A stretch of 64,000 bases of DNA from positions 124,001 through 188,000 of the forward strand of contig QFMX01000003.1 of NCBI GenBank assembly GCA_003240625.1, in the 5' to 3' direction. A model generated the notes under the pieces. It worked only from the letters and a program-made list of their open reading frames with translations, had not been told where the DNA came from and did no database searches. Position 1 is the stretch's first letter, and each line of letters begins with the position of its first letter. This DNA comes from Sphingomonas taxi (GTDB lineage Bacteria; Pseudomonadota; Alphaproteobacteria; Sphingomonadales; Sphingomonadaceae). This document shows, piece by piece, positions 8,347 to 16,792 of the stretch. The translations under genes and the position numbers were made by a program.

Positions 8347-9668
8347 GCCCAAGGCTGCCCCGGTCCCTGCTGCCCCGGTCCCTGTTCGGCCAGTTCGTCG
8401 CACTCCACATCGTCACCGCATTGATCGCGACGATCGCGCTGTCGCTCGGCGTCGCAGCGCTGCTGCATAGCACCGCCGATCATTACCAGCGGCGGCTACT
8501 CCGCCAGCAGGCAGCGATCGTCGCAAGCGCCCTGCCCTCGTATGCAGCGCTTCGCAGCGACGCGCTGACCGATGGCATGGCGATCGCGGTCATCGACCGG
8601 AACCGCGCGGTCCTGTTGGCAAAAGGGCCCGCCCGCCCGCACGTCATCGCCGCGGCACCGCTGGATCAGGGCGCGCATTTCTTCCGCCGCGGGGTCGTCG
8701 AGGCGTACAGCCTGCCGACGCGAGACGGGCGCTGGATCGTCGCATCGCAGGACAGCGCCGCGCCCGAAGTGGTCACCGACGACATCGTCAGCGCATTCCT
8801 GAAACGGTTCGCTCTGCTCGTCCTGCCGATCGCCGCGCTGGTGCCGCTGATCGGCGCGCTGCTGACCCGACGCCTCACCCGGCGGATGCAGGCGGTGTCG
8901 GCGACCGCAGCCGCGATCGGCCCGCGCACGCTCGACACGCGATTGCCGCGCGGCACGCTGCCGTCCGAGGTCGAGCCGCTCGCCGCCGCCACCAACGAAG
9001 CGCTCGACCGGCTCGAAGACGGCTTCCGCACGCAGGCCGCGTTCGCCGCGGACATCGCACACGAACTGCGCACGCCGCTCGCGGTGATCCGCCTGCGCGC
9101 GGATGCGGTCGACGACACGGCGGTGAAGGCGGCGCTGCTCGCCTCGGTCGACCGCGCCGCCCGCGTAGTGACGCAATTGCTCGCACTCGCCGATCTCGAA
9201 CGACCCGTCGAGGAGGACGGCGAACCGCTCGACCTCCTCGCACTGGCCGAAGCGGTGATCGCCAGTCGCGCGCCGGGAATTATCGGAGGCGGACGAACGA
9301 TCGCGCTCGAAGATCAGTCGTCAGACGTCCGCGGTACCGGCTATCCGGGCGCCATCGTCCTCGCGCTGGAGAACCTCGTCGACAACGCCGTGCGCCACAC
9401 CCCGCCCGGCACCGCGATCGTCGTCCAGATCGGGCCGGACCCCTGCCTCGCCGTCACCGACGATGGCGACGGCGTCGCGCCCGACCAACTCGCACGGCTG
9501 AAGGACCGCTTCTGGCGCGCCGACGGCTCCCGCTCCGAAGGCTCGGGAATCGGCCTGTCGATCGTCGACCGGGTCGCCCGCGCGCACCACGGCGTCCTCG
9601 ACGTCGCGACCGGTCCCGGCGGCAGGGGGCTGCGCTTCACCATGACACTCGGCCCGCGCCCGCCCTAA
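8343..9668 (+). CDS. Sensor histidine kinase (two-component, HAMP/HisKA/HATPase)
   Basis: A 441-residue membrane kinase with a GTG start that overlaps the regulator stop (GTGA). TM1 is about residues 18-41, a periplasmic sensor segment runs to about 150, TM2 is about 155-175, then HAMP and a HisKA helix with phospho-accepting His240 in FAADIAHELRTPL. ATP-binding boxes are visible: N (LALENLVDNAVRHTPPG), G1 (DDGDGVAP) and G2 (GSGIGLSIV). The sensor region shows no obvious metal-binding cluster. Its N-terminus contains a perfect 15-bp tandem repeat (8355-8384) encoding LPRSL twice. It pairs with the upstream response regulator. Confidence 0.93.
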   Translation: MSPRLPRSLLPRSLFGQFVALHIVTALIATIALSLGVAALLHSTADHYQRRLLRQQAAIVASALPSYAALRSDALTDGMAIAVIDRNRAVLLAKGPARPHVIAAAPLDQGAHFFRRGVVEAYSLPTRDGRWIVASQDSAAPEVVTDDIVSAFLKRFALLVLPIAALVPLIGALLTRRLTRRMQAVSATAAAIGPRTLDTRLPRGTLPSEVEPLAAATNEALDRLEDGFRTQAAFAADIAHELRTPLAVIRLRADAVDDTAVKAALLASVDRAARVVTQLLALADLERPVEEDGEPLDLLALAEAVIASRAPGIIGGGRTIALEDQSSDVRGTGYPGAIVLALENLVDNAVRHTPPGTAIVVQIGPDPCLAVTDDGDGVAPDQLARLKDRFWRADGSRSEGSGIGLSIVDRVARAHHGVLDVATGPGGRGLRFTMTLGPRPP

Positions 9669-9680
9669 AAAGCGCCTCGT

Positions 9681-10880
9681 TCAACCCTGAGCCTCGCTGG
9701 CCTGCGCCTTCCAGTCGCGCTTGATCTTCTTGGCGAGGCTCCATTTATGGACTTCGGTCGGGCCGTCGTAGATGCGGAAGGCGCGGACCTCACGGAATAC
9801 CTGCTCGACGATCGTATCGCCGGTCACGCCGGTGCCGCCCATCACCTGGACGCAGCGGTCGGCGATCCGCATCAGCGCCTCCGACACCGCGACCTTCGCC
9901 ATCGAACTTTCCGTGGTGCCAAGCGATCCGGTATCGAGCACCCCGGCGCACCAGTCGATCATCAGTTCGGCCTGGCGGAGGTCGATCATATTCTCGGCCA
10001 GCATGAAGCCGACACCCTCGTGATCGATCAGCGGCTTGCCGAACGCGTGACGGCGACAGGCATAATCGACAGCGATCTCGTTGGCGCGGATGCACGCGCC
10101 GAGCCAGCGCATGCAGTGCGACAATCGTGCCGGGGACAGCCGCACCTGAGCGTAGCGAAACCCCTCATGCGGCGCGCCGAGGATCGCGTCTGACGAGACA
10201 CGCAGACCGTCGATCGCGATTACCGCGTGACCGCCCGGCATCGAGCTGTCGATCGTATCGAGCACGCGTTCGATGCGGATCGCCGGATCGGGCAGATCGA
10301 CCAGGAACATCGTCGCCGCGAGCTTTCCGTCGCCCGCGTCGGTACGCGCCATGACGATGCCGACCTTCGCGCCGTCGGCCCCGGTGATGAACGCCTTGCG
10401 CCCGTCGATCACCCAGTGGTTGCCGTCGAGCCGCGCGGTCGTCTGCATCATCGAAGGATCGGAGCCCGCGCCCCCTTCTGCCGCCGGCTCGGTCATGAAG
10501 AACGCCGACCGCGCATGGCCGGCGATCATCGGCGTCAGGAAGCGCGACTTCTGCGCCGCCGTACCGGCCTTGCCGATCAGGTACATATTGCCTTCATCGG
10601 GGGCCATCGTGTTGCAGGCCAGCGGACCGAGCGGCGACAGGCCCGAGCGGATCAGCACATACGCGGTCTCCGCCTGGGTCAGGTGCTCGCCATCGCCGAG
10701 AATGTGCGGCGTCAGCACGCCGGCCTCGCGTGCCAGCCCCCGCATCTCATGGACGAGGTCGTCCGACGGGCCATGGGGGCCGCGCCGCGGATCGTGCTCG
10801 AAGGGTATGACGACCTCGCGCACGAACCGCTCGACCCGCTCACCGATCGCCACCGCCCGTGCGGTCGGGGCAGCACTCAT
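9681..10880 (-). CDS. Acyl-CoA dehydrogenase (ACAD10/11-like)
   Basis: FAD enzyme introducing the alpha,beta double bond in an acyl-CoA. With the start at 10880 it is 399 residues, the usual ACAD size; a start at 10889 is equally possible, and the open frame further upstream looks non-coding. Domains in order: N-terminal helical (VERFVREVVIPFEHDPRRGPHGPSDDL as two stretches), middle beta (SAFFMTEPAAEGGAGSDPSMM, flavin/substrate contact) and C-terminal helical, with GTGVTGDTIVEQVFREVRAFRIYDGPTEVH fitting the FAD-binding end. It is convergent with the kinase gene and divergent from tag. The acyl chain specificity is unknown. Confidence 0.9.
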   Translation of the reverse strand: MSAAPTARAVAIGERVERFVREVVIPFEHDPRRGPHGPSDDLVHEMRGLAREAGVLTPHILGDGEHLTQAETAYVLIRSGLSPLGPLACNTMAPDEGNMYLIGKAGTAAQKSRFLTPMIAGHARSAFFMTEPAAEGGAGSDPSMMQTTARLDGNHWVIDGRKAFITGADGAKVGIVMARTDAGDGKLAATMFLVDLPDPAIRIERVLDTIDSSMPGGHAVIAIDGLRVSSDAILGAPHEGFRYAQVRLSPARLSHCMRWLGACIRANEIAVDYACRRHAFGKPLIDHEGVGFMLAENMIDLRQAELMIDWCAGVLDTGSLGTTESSMAKVAVSEALMRIADRCVQVMGGTGVTGDTIVEQVFREVRAFRIYDGPTEVHKWSLAKKIKRDWKAQASEAQG

Positions 10881-11153
10881 GAGGACCATCCGTGGTCGAT
10901 CATGGTATCCGAACGGGGGGTGCCCGCGCGCTTGGTGAACGGTAGGTCGGTCGGCATGGCGTCCAGCGATCCTCTCTCGGTATTTTGCACCGACTTCGGT
11001 GCCCTTCACCACCTTCGCTATCGCACCAGACGCTGGCAAGTTCCGATCCATTCTCGGTGCGCGACACCGCCGCGCAGGATCGACAGGGGCGCGCAAACCG
11101 CGCATCGTACCGGGCAACATGACACTTCCCGATCAAACCTCGCGGTGCCCGAC

Positions 11154-11717
11154 ATGACGCTTGCGAATGTTATGCGCTGTCGCTGGGCGCAGAGCGATCC
11201 GTTGCTAGCCGCCTATCACGATGCCGAATGGGGCGTGCCCGAACGCGATCCGCGCGCGCTGTGGGAAAAGCTGATGCTCGACGGGTTTCAGGCCGGGCTG
11301 GCCTGGATTACGATCCTGCGAAAGCGCGATGCGTTTCGTGCGGCATTCGCGGGCTTTGACCCCGAGAGCGTTGCGGGGTTCGGCGAGGACGACGTCACGG
11401 CGATGCTTGCCAATGCCGGCATCGTCCGCTCGCGCGCCAAGATCGAAGCGACGATAGGCAACGCCCGCGCCTATCTGGCGATGCGCGACGCCGGCGAAGA
11501 TTTCGCCGATTTCGTCTGGCGCTTCGTCGACGGCTCCCCTGTCATCGGCGATGGCGAGAAGGCGCTGACCCGGTCGCCGGCATCGGAGGCGCTGTCCGCG
11601 GCGCTCAAGCAGCGCGGGTTCAAGTTCGTCGGGCCGGTCATCGTCTATGCGTGGATGCAGGCGTGCGGGCTGGTCGACGACCACGAGGCGTGCTGTTTCC
11701 GGCGAACCGCCGCGTGA
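11154..11717 (+). CDS. tag: DNA-3-methyladenine glycosylase I
   Basis: Base-excision repair enzyme removing 3-methyladenine. ATG 11154 gives 187 residues starting MTLANVMRCRWAQ, the normal length; the frame stays open far upstream but that part does not look like protein. The family zinc ligands are present: Cys9 in RCRW, His22 in AYHDAEWG, and the C-terminal DDHEACC carrying the last His and Cys. The segments ERDPRALWEKLMLDGFQAGLAW (two motifs) and GPVIVYAWMQACGLVDDH are diagnostic of Tag. Monocistronic in appearance. Confidence 0.95.
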   Translation: MTLANVMRCRWAQSDPLLAAYHDAEWGVPERDPRALWEKLMLDGFQAGLAWITILRKRDAFRAAFAGFDPESVAGFGEDDVTAMLANAGIVRSRAKIEATIGNARAYLAMRDAGEDFADFVWRFVDGSPVIGDGEKALTRSPASEALSAALKQRGFKFVGPVIVYAWMQACGLVDDHEACCFRRTAA

Positions 11718-11734
11718 TGCGGCGCGGCTCGCCG

Positions 11735-12754
11735 TCAGCCGCCGCCGCGCAATAGGCGCATGACGAGCGTGCGGATGCGCGCGTGATTGTCCTTCGATTG
11801 TGCCCCGAGCACGCCGTGCTGCTCGACGGGAAGGAACGAGAGCGGGTGGCCGTCCGGGCGGAACACGTAATGATCGAACCACGCGCGCCATGCCTCGCGC
11901 TCGGCAGGCGGTCGCTCGGCGATCGCGAGCATGGACATCAGCATCGCGGTGTATGGCTGGTCCGGCCCTGTCACGAAACCATCCCACCAGAAATTGACGA
12001 GCACGTTGACCTCGCTCAGCGCCTCGACCTGATGCCACCACAGCTTCGGGATATAGAGGGCGTCGCCGGGATCGAGTTCGACGATCAATGCCCGGTCCCT
12101 CGCCTGCGCAAACTTCGGGTACCGCGGATCGCCCGGTTCGCTGCCGACCGCGAGGCTTATCGGTTGCCCGGCCAACGTGTGGTCGATCGGCCCGACGTAC
12201 AGATCCTCGATCGCATCGGGCGGAAACAGCGTGAAGCGACGCCGACCCACCGCCACGCAGGCGACATTGTCCATCGTATCGTAATGGCAGGCGACGGTGG
12301 ACGGGTGACCGATCCAGAACCGCGGACGGACGGCGACCGGCACGAACGGCAGCCGGGTCGTCTCTTCGATGCCGGGGAAATACGTCTCCGCCGCCAGCGA
12401 CCCCATATACATGCTGGGCCGCCCGGGCTCGGATGCGCTTGCGAGGATCTGCGTCAGCGCGTCGTCGAACCGGATCATGCTCCGATCGAAATTGAAGCCA
12501 GCCATCGACGCATCGTAATTGTACCGCGCCGCGATCTCCGGTTTGCCGACGAACACCTCCGCTAGACGTCCCACGTCGAAGCGCCGGAATTGGTCGACGA
12601 CCCCGGCCAGGTTTTCGCCCGGTGCCGTAAGATCGACCAGCATCGCCCAATCGCGCGCCGCACCGCGCATGATCGCTGGTTCTCCCCGTTCCATGACGAT
12701 CGTCCGGAAATGGTCCGGATCAAGCAACGCGCCAGCGGGCGGCTCGTGGATCAT
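11735..12754 (-). CDS. JmjC-type cupin (cupin_8) protein of the SapC/halogenase module
   Basis: A 339-residue protein of the Fe(II)/2-oxoglutarate JmjC-like cupin group. The metal triad is visible: His157 and Asp159 in ACHYDTMDN and His241 in LYIPKLWWHQVEAL, with FTLFPPD between the strands as in FIH-like hydroxylases. No signal peptide, so it is cytoplasmic. Its start overlaps the SapC stop by four bases (ATGA). In sphingomonad, Caulobacter and Xanthomonas genomes such genes travel with TonB receptors and tryptophan-halogenase-family genes (recalled, not searched here). A hydroxylase role is inferred; the substrate is unknown. Confidence 0.85.
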   Translation of the reverse strand: MIHEPPAGALLDPDHFRTIVMERGEPAIMRGAARDWAMLVDLTAPGENLAGVVDQFRRFDVGRLAEVFVGKPEIAARYNYDASMAGFNFDRSMIRFDDALTQILASASEPGRPSMYMGSLAAETYFPGIEETTRLPFVPVAVRPRFWIGHPSTVACHYDTMDNVACVAVGRRRFTLFPPDAIEDLYVGPIDHTLAGQPISLAVGSEPGDPRYPKFAQARDRALIVELDPGDALYIPKLWWHQVEALSEVNVLVNFWWDGFVTGPDQPYTAMLMSMLAIAERPPAEREAWRAWFDHYVFRPDGHPLSFLPVEQHGVLGAQSKDNHARIRTLVMRLLRGGG

Positions 12755-13437
12755 CGGCCTATGTCTCCCAGCCGGTCGTTCCGGCGGCGTCCCAGCGTCC
12801 GCAGATGGCGCACCGACCCGGTCTGGGCATAGGCAAGCTGCAGATCGCCACTGTGGAAGAGGTCGAGCGCGGCCGCGTCGGGCAGCGCGTGCAAGGCATC
12901 GAGGCTGATCGTGTACAGCCCTTCGAGCGTCAGGCTCTCGCCGTCGTCGAACGACATCGATATGTCGATCGGTTCCAGCAGGCGGTGCTCCAGCAGGCGT
13001 CCGATCAACGCATCGGTTTCGGGGAGGCCTTTCTCCAGCACATGCAACGCGTGCTGGACCCGTTTCAATGGTAGCGCTGCCTCTCCATCGAGCTCGAATA
13101 CCGGCTGGCCATCGGGCGCGACGAACACAGGATGGTCGCGGTCCACGACCAACTGTCCGTCGGTGATATAGAAGCCCTGCCGCTCCAGATCGGCAGGACG
13201 ATAATCCGCCAGAACGCCCTCCTTCGTCAGCAGATTTTGTCCCGGCTCCAGCCCCATCACGACCCCGGCGTAGAACGCACCGGTCTCCGGATGCTTGGTG
13301 AAAAGGATGGGATAATAGGGTGCGGCCTGCAAAAACTCGTCCGCGACGATCTGCGCAAAATGCCGCTGGCCATCACAGGCTCGCGATACGCGAAGCGACG
13401 CATGCTGTGCGTGGTTCAGCATTTCCCAGGCCGGCAT
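12751..13437 (-). CDS. SapC family protein
   Basis: A 228-residue soluble protein. ATG 13437 is chosen because MPAWEMLNHAQHASLRV is the typical SapC beginning and GGGAGAAGG sits just upstream; the longer open frame is not conserved-looking. Family-like stretches are FAQIVADEFLQAAPYYPILFTKHPETGAFYAG (two pieces) and LLTKEGVLADYRPADLERQGFY. The family is named after a Campylobacter surface-layer locus, but its biochemical role is not established. It is translationally coupled to the cupin and divergent from the TonB receptor, a placement repeated near many sphingomonad sugar-uptake loci. Confidence 0.88.
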   Translation of the reverse strand: MPAWEMLNHAQHASLRVSRACDGQRHFAQIVADEFLQAAPYYPILFTKHPETGAFYAGVVMGLEPGQNLLTKEGVLADYRPADLERQGFYITDGQLVVDRDHPVFVAPDGQPVFELDGEAALPLKRVQHALHVLEKGLPETDALIGRLLEHRLLEPIDISMSFDDGESLTLEGLYTISLDALHALPDAAALDLFHSGDLQLAYAQTGSVRHLRTLGRRRNDRLGDIGR

Positions 13438-13530
13438 CGCCTTCTCCCTATCTCGCGATCGTCTTTGTCCCTCAGATCGCACAGCGCGGCGCGGTTGCAC
13501 AAGGCGCGGTGCGATCACTCATACAAATGC

Positions 13531-13571
13531 TTGCAACTGCCAATAGGGTGCGTATGGTGGGAGCGCTAACG
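13531..13571 (+). promoter_or_regulatory. Candidate promoter and LacI-type operator of the first TonB receptor
   Basis: TTGCAA (13531-13536) and TATGGT (13553-13558) are separated by 16 bp and make a plausible sigma-70 promoter. TGGGAGCGCTAACG (13558-13571), with the AGCGCT core that LacI-family regulators favour, directly overlaps the end of the -10 element, a classical repressor position. The receptor ATG follows at 13682. The region also separates the divergent SapC-cupin pair. Seen by eye only; no LacI-family gene is in the window. Confidence 0.45.
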
Positions 13572-13681
13572 GTGATGGCCGGGACGGTTCGTAGAGCACC
13601 TGATTCGCCCATCACAAGATTTGGTCGCGCATGCTTCTCAGAAGAAGAGCGGAGCGACGTTGCATGAGGGGATGACTGGAT

Positions 13682-16600
13682 ATGACCACGAATTTTCGTG
13701 ATTTGGGCCTTCACAGCTTGGTGCGGCCAAAGAACACACTTGCTTGTGCCACTAGCGTCATGGCGCTGATGTGGTCGATCCCTGCTTTGGCACAGGACCA
13801 GGGTACGCCGCAGAACAGCACCACCGTTCAGCCGACCGCCCCGCAGCCCGCAGTACCCTCCACCGCGAACACGACCACCGCGGCGCAGGCCGGGCAGCCG
13901 CAGGATCCGGCGACCGCGCCCGACGCATCGCAGGGCAACGCAGCCGGCGAAGGCGACGAGATCATCATCACCGGCCTGCGCGGCTCGCTGCAGCGCAACC
14001 TCGACCTGAAGCGCACGTCCTCGGGCGTGGTGGACGTCATATCTGCCGAGGATATCGGCAAATTCCCCGATTCGAACGTCGCGGCGGCCTTGCAGCGTCT
14101 TCCCGGCGTGTCGATCCAGCGCTCGGGTTCACGCGGCGAGCCGACGGGCATCACCGTCCGCGGCTTCGGCGGCGATTTCAACACCACTCTGTATGACGGC
14201 CGTCGCATCTCGACCGCCACCGGTGGTCGCCAGATCGATTTCAGCACCGTCGGCGTCGACTTCATCGGCCAGCTCAGCGTGCTGAAGACCCCGGACGTAT
14301 CACTGTCGTCGAGCTCGATCGGTGCGACGGTGGACATCCAGTTCCCGAAGCCGTTCGATCATCCCGGCTTCCGCCTCGCCGCCACCGGCTCGGGTTCGAT
14401 CCAGGAGCGGGCCGGCAGGATCGTGCCGACCGCGGGCCTGCTGATCAGCGATACCAACGCGGACGAGACGTTCGGCGTGCTGGCCGATGTCATCTATACG
14501 CGGCGTGATACCGATACCAACCGCGTGTACGTGTCCGGTTGGCCGGGCGGTAACTTCGCGCCGTGCCAGCTTGCCGGGAACGCCGGCGCCGGGGCGTGCT
14601 CGCCGACCAGCGATACGGCATCGGCTGCGTACGCGAACCCCAACAACCGCCAGAACATCCCGGGCTGGTTCCCGCAGCAATATGGCGCGGAGCAGCAGCG
14701 CGTGAAGGACGAGCGCGTCGACGCCCGCGTCGCGTTCCAATATCATCCGACCGACGACCTGATGATCACGCTGGACAACAACTTCTCGCGCCAGGAAATC
14801 GTCCAGAACAACTACGCGTTCGGCGTCTGGTTCAACCAGGGCGACCTGCGCAACGTGACGCTCGACGGAAACGGGACCGCGGTCGACTTCACGCAGGCCG
14901 GCACGCCGACCGACTTCACGGCGGCGCGCAACACCGAGATCCTGCAGACCAACCAGACCGGCCTCAACGTCAAATACGACGTGACCGACAATCTGACGCT
15001 GGAGGCCGACGGGTCCTATGCGAAGAGCTGGCGGAACCCCGGCAACGTCATCGGCAGCCAGAACGGCGATATCGGTTATGGCAGTGCGCTGGGCAACACG
15101 TTGCAGTTCACCGTCGACGGCAACAGCAGCGGCGCGTTCCCGACGATCAGCAACTTCGGTCCGGCCGGCAACACCGCCGCCTGGGCGGACACGTCGCTGA
15201 TCGGCACGCACGTCGCGGTCAACCAGACGCAGCGCAACACCGACGAGCTGATGCAGTTCCGCGGCAATGCCACCTGGAAGCAGGACGACCTGACGATCAA
15301 GGCCGGCGGCCAATTCTATCAGGATACGTTCAACTTCCGGAACACCAGCACCTTCACGAACAATTTCTGGCAGGCCTATGCCGGTTACGGTGCCCCCTCT
15401 GCCGGCACCTCGGGCGTCGCGCCACTGCCGGGCAGCCTGTACCAGGGATCGGTCAGCCTCAATAACTTCATCCCGGGGTTCGACGGCAGCCTGCCGCCAT
15501 CGGTGTTCGTGTTCAGCCCGGTCGCCTACCAGAACTATCTGACCAGCCTGGGCAACCCGCAGGCGCAGAACGTGCCGGGCTTCAACTACGGCAATGTGAC
15601 CGGCTTCACCGGGACCTTCGACGAAGCCGTCGATCCGGGCAGCATCTTGCGGGTCCGGGAGCGCACGTGGTCGCTGTATTTCAGCGTCAACTTCAAGACC
15701 GAGATCGGCAGCCTCCCGTTCACGTTCAACGCCGGCGTGCGTAACGAGAACACCAACCTCGTCTCGACCGGACAGGGTCGCCTGCCGACGTCGCTGGTGA
15801 CCAGCACGGCGGATCGGACGCTGCTGAGCATCCCGACCTATACCGACGTACAGGGCGTCACGAGCAACAGCTCGTACTCGTACCTGCTGCCCAGCATGGA
15901 TGCGAAGCTGGAACTCACGAACAATCTGATCCTCCGGTTCGATGCTTCACGGACACTGACCCGTCCGTCGCTCGCGCTGCTGAACCCGGTGCTCAACGTC
16001 GGCAACGGCCAGCGTATCGGCGCCCTGTCGGCAAGCGGCGGCAACCCGGACCTGAAGCCCTATCTCGCCGACAATTTCGATATCGGGGCGGAATGGTACT
16101 ACAAGCGGAACTCGTATTTGTCGGTCGGCTTCTTCCTGAAGAACGTGAGCAACTTCGTGGTCGGCGGCGTGACGCGGCAGACGATCAACGGCCTCGTCGA
16201 TCCGACCACCGGACAGCTCGCCAGCTTCGCGGTCACCCAGCAGGTCAACGGTCCCGACGCCACCGTACGCGGCGTCGAGCTCGCCTGGCAGCAGGTCTTC
16301 GGCGACACCGGCTTCGGCTTCCAGGCCAATGCGACGTTCGTGAACACCAACCGGCCCTATGACGACAAGAACATCTCGCAGACCGGTTTCGCGGTCACGG
16401 GCTTGGCGAACTCGGCGAACTTCGTCGGCTTCTACGACAAGGGCGGGTTCCAGTTCCGCACGGCGCTCAACTGGCGCGACAAGTATCTGCTCCAGTTCGG
16501 CCAGAACCAGAACACCGGTTCGTTCGGTGCCGAGCCGACCTTCGTCAACCAGAGCTTCCAGATCGACCTGACGACGAGCTACGACATCAACAAGCACTTC

Positions 16601-16729
16601 AGCGTGTTCGGCGAAGCGCTGAACATCAACAACAACCAGCAGAGTACGCACGGTCGCTACGACAACCAGCTGCTCGATGTGTTCGATTACGGCCGTCGCT
16701 ACACGGCTGGCATCCGCTACCGCTTCTGA
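13682..16729 (+). CDS. TonB-dependent receptor (carbohydrate-uptake type)
   Basis: Outer-membrane active transporter, 1015 residues. A signal peptide ends at about residue 37 (PALA|QDQ). A Gln/Pro/Thr/Ala-rich linker (38-90) leads to a TonB box, DEIIITG (92-98). The plug domain has IGKFPDSNVAAALQRLPGVSIQR and ITVRGFGGDFNTTLYDGRR, the barrel follows, and the chain ends in aromatic GIRYRF as outer-membrane barrels do. No STN signalling domain is present. This is the long Caulobacter/Sphingomonas receptor type often linked to plant polysaccharide loci. It heads the operon halogenase-esterase-GH3-GH27, so hemicellulose oligosaccharides are the probable ligand. Confidence 0.93.
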   Translation: MTTNFRDLGLHSLVRPKNTLACATSVMALMWSIPALAQDQGTPQNSTTVQPTAPQPAVPSTANTTTAAQAGQPQDPATAPDASQGNAAGEGDEIIITGLRGSLQRNLDLKRTSSGVVDVISAEDIGKFPDSNVAAALQRLPGVSIQRSGSRGEPTGITVRGFGGDFNTTLYDGRRISTATGGRQIDFSTVGVDFIGQLSVLKTPDVSLSSSSIGATVDIQFPKPFDHPGFRLAATGSGSIQERAGRIVPTAGLLISDTNADETFGVLADVIYTRRDTDTNRVYVSGWPGGNFAPCQLAGNAGAGACSPTSDTASAAYANPNNRQNIPGWFPQQYGAEQQRVKDERVDARVAFQYHPTDDLMITLDNNFSRQEIVQNNYAFGVWFNQGDLRNVTLDGNGTAVDFTQAGTPTDFTAARNTEILQTNQTGLNVKYDVTDNLTLEADGSYAKSWRNPGNVIGSQNGDIGYGSALGNTLQFTVDGNSSGAFPTISNFGPAGNTAAWADTSLIGTHVAVNQTQRNTDELMQFRGNATWKQDDLTIKAGGQFYQDTFNFRNTSTFTNNFWQAYAGYGAPSAGTSGVAPLPGSLYQGSVSLNNFIPGFDGSLPPSVFVFSPVAYQNYLTSLGNPQAQNVPGFNYGNVTGFTGTFDEAVDPGSILRVRERTWSLYFSVNFKTEIGSLPFTFNAGVRNENTNLVSTGQGRLPTSLVTSTADRTLLSIPTYTDVQGVTSNSSYSYLLPSMDAKLELTNNLILRFDASRTLTRPSLALLNPVLNVGNGQRIGALSASGGNPDLKPYLADNFDIGAEWYYKRNSYLSVGFFLKNVSNFVVGGVTRQTINGLVDPTTGQLASFAVTQQVNGPDATVRGVELAWQQVFGDTGFGFQANATFVNTNRPYDDKNISQTGFAVTGLANSANFVGFYDKGGFQFRTALNWRDKYLLQFGQNQNTGSFGAEPTFVNQSFQIDLTTSYDINKHFSVFGEALNINNNQQSTHGRYDNQLLDVFDYGRRYTAGIRYRF

Positions 16730-16742
16730 CCCTCTCCCCCCT

Positions 16743-16778
16743 GGCGGAGCACGATTTGTTCGTGCTCCGCCTCTTTTC
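16743..16778 (+). terminator. Rho-independent terminator or attenuator between receptor and halogenase
   Basis: GGCGGAGCACGA (16743-16754) and TCGTGCTCCGCC (16760-16771) form a perfect 12-bp stem with a 5-base loop, followed by TCTTTTC. It lies 13 bp after the receptor stop and about 20 bp before the halogenase ATG. It would reduce transcription of the downstream enzyme genes relative to the receptor, or stabilise the receptor mRNA 3' end. Confidence 0.8.
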
Positions 16779-16792
16779 GATTACGCTGCACC

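Noticed and set aside
10227..11153. N-terminal extension of the tag reading frame giving 496 residues
   Set aside because: The extension overlaps the acyl-CoA dehydrogenase gene on the other strand; the Tag family is about 190 residues and starts at the zinc-binding RCRW segment.
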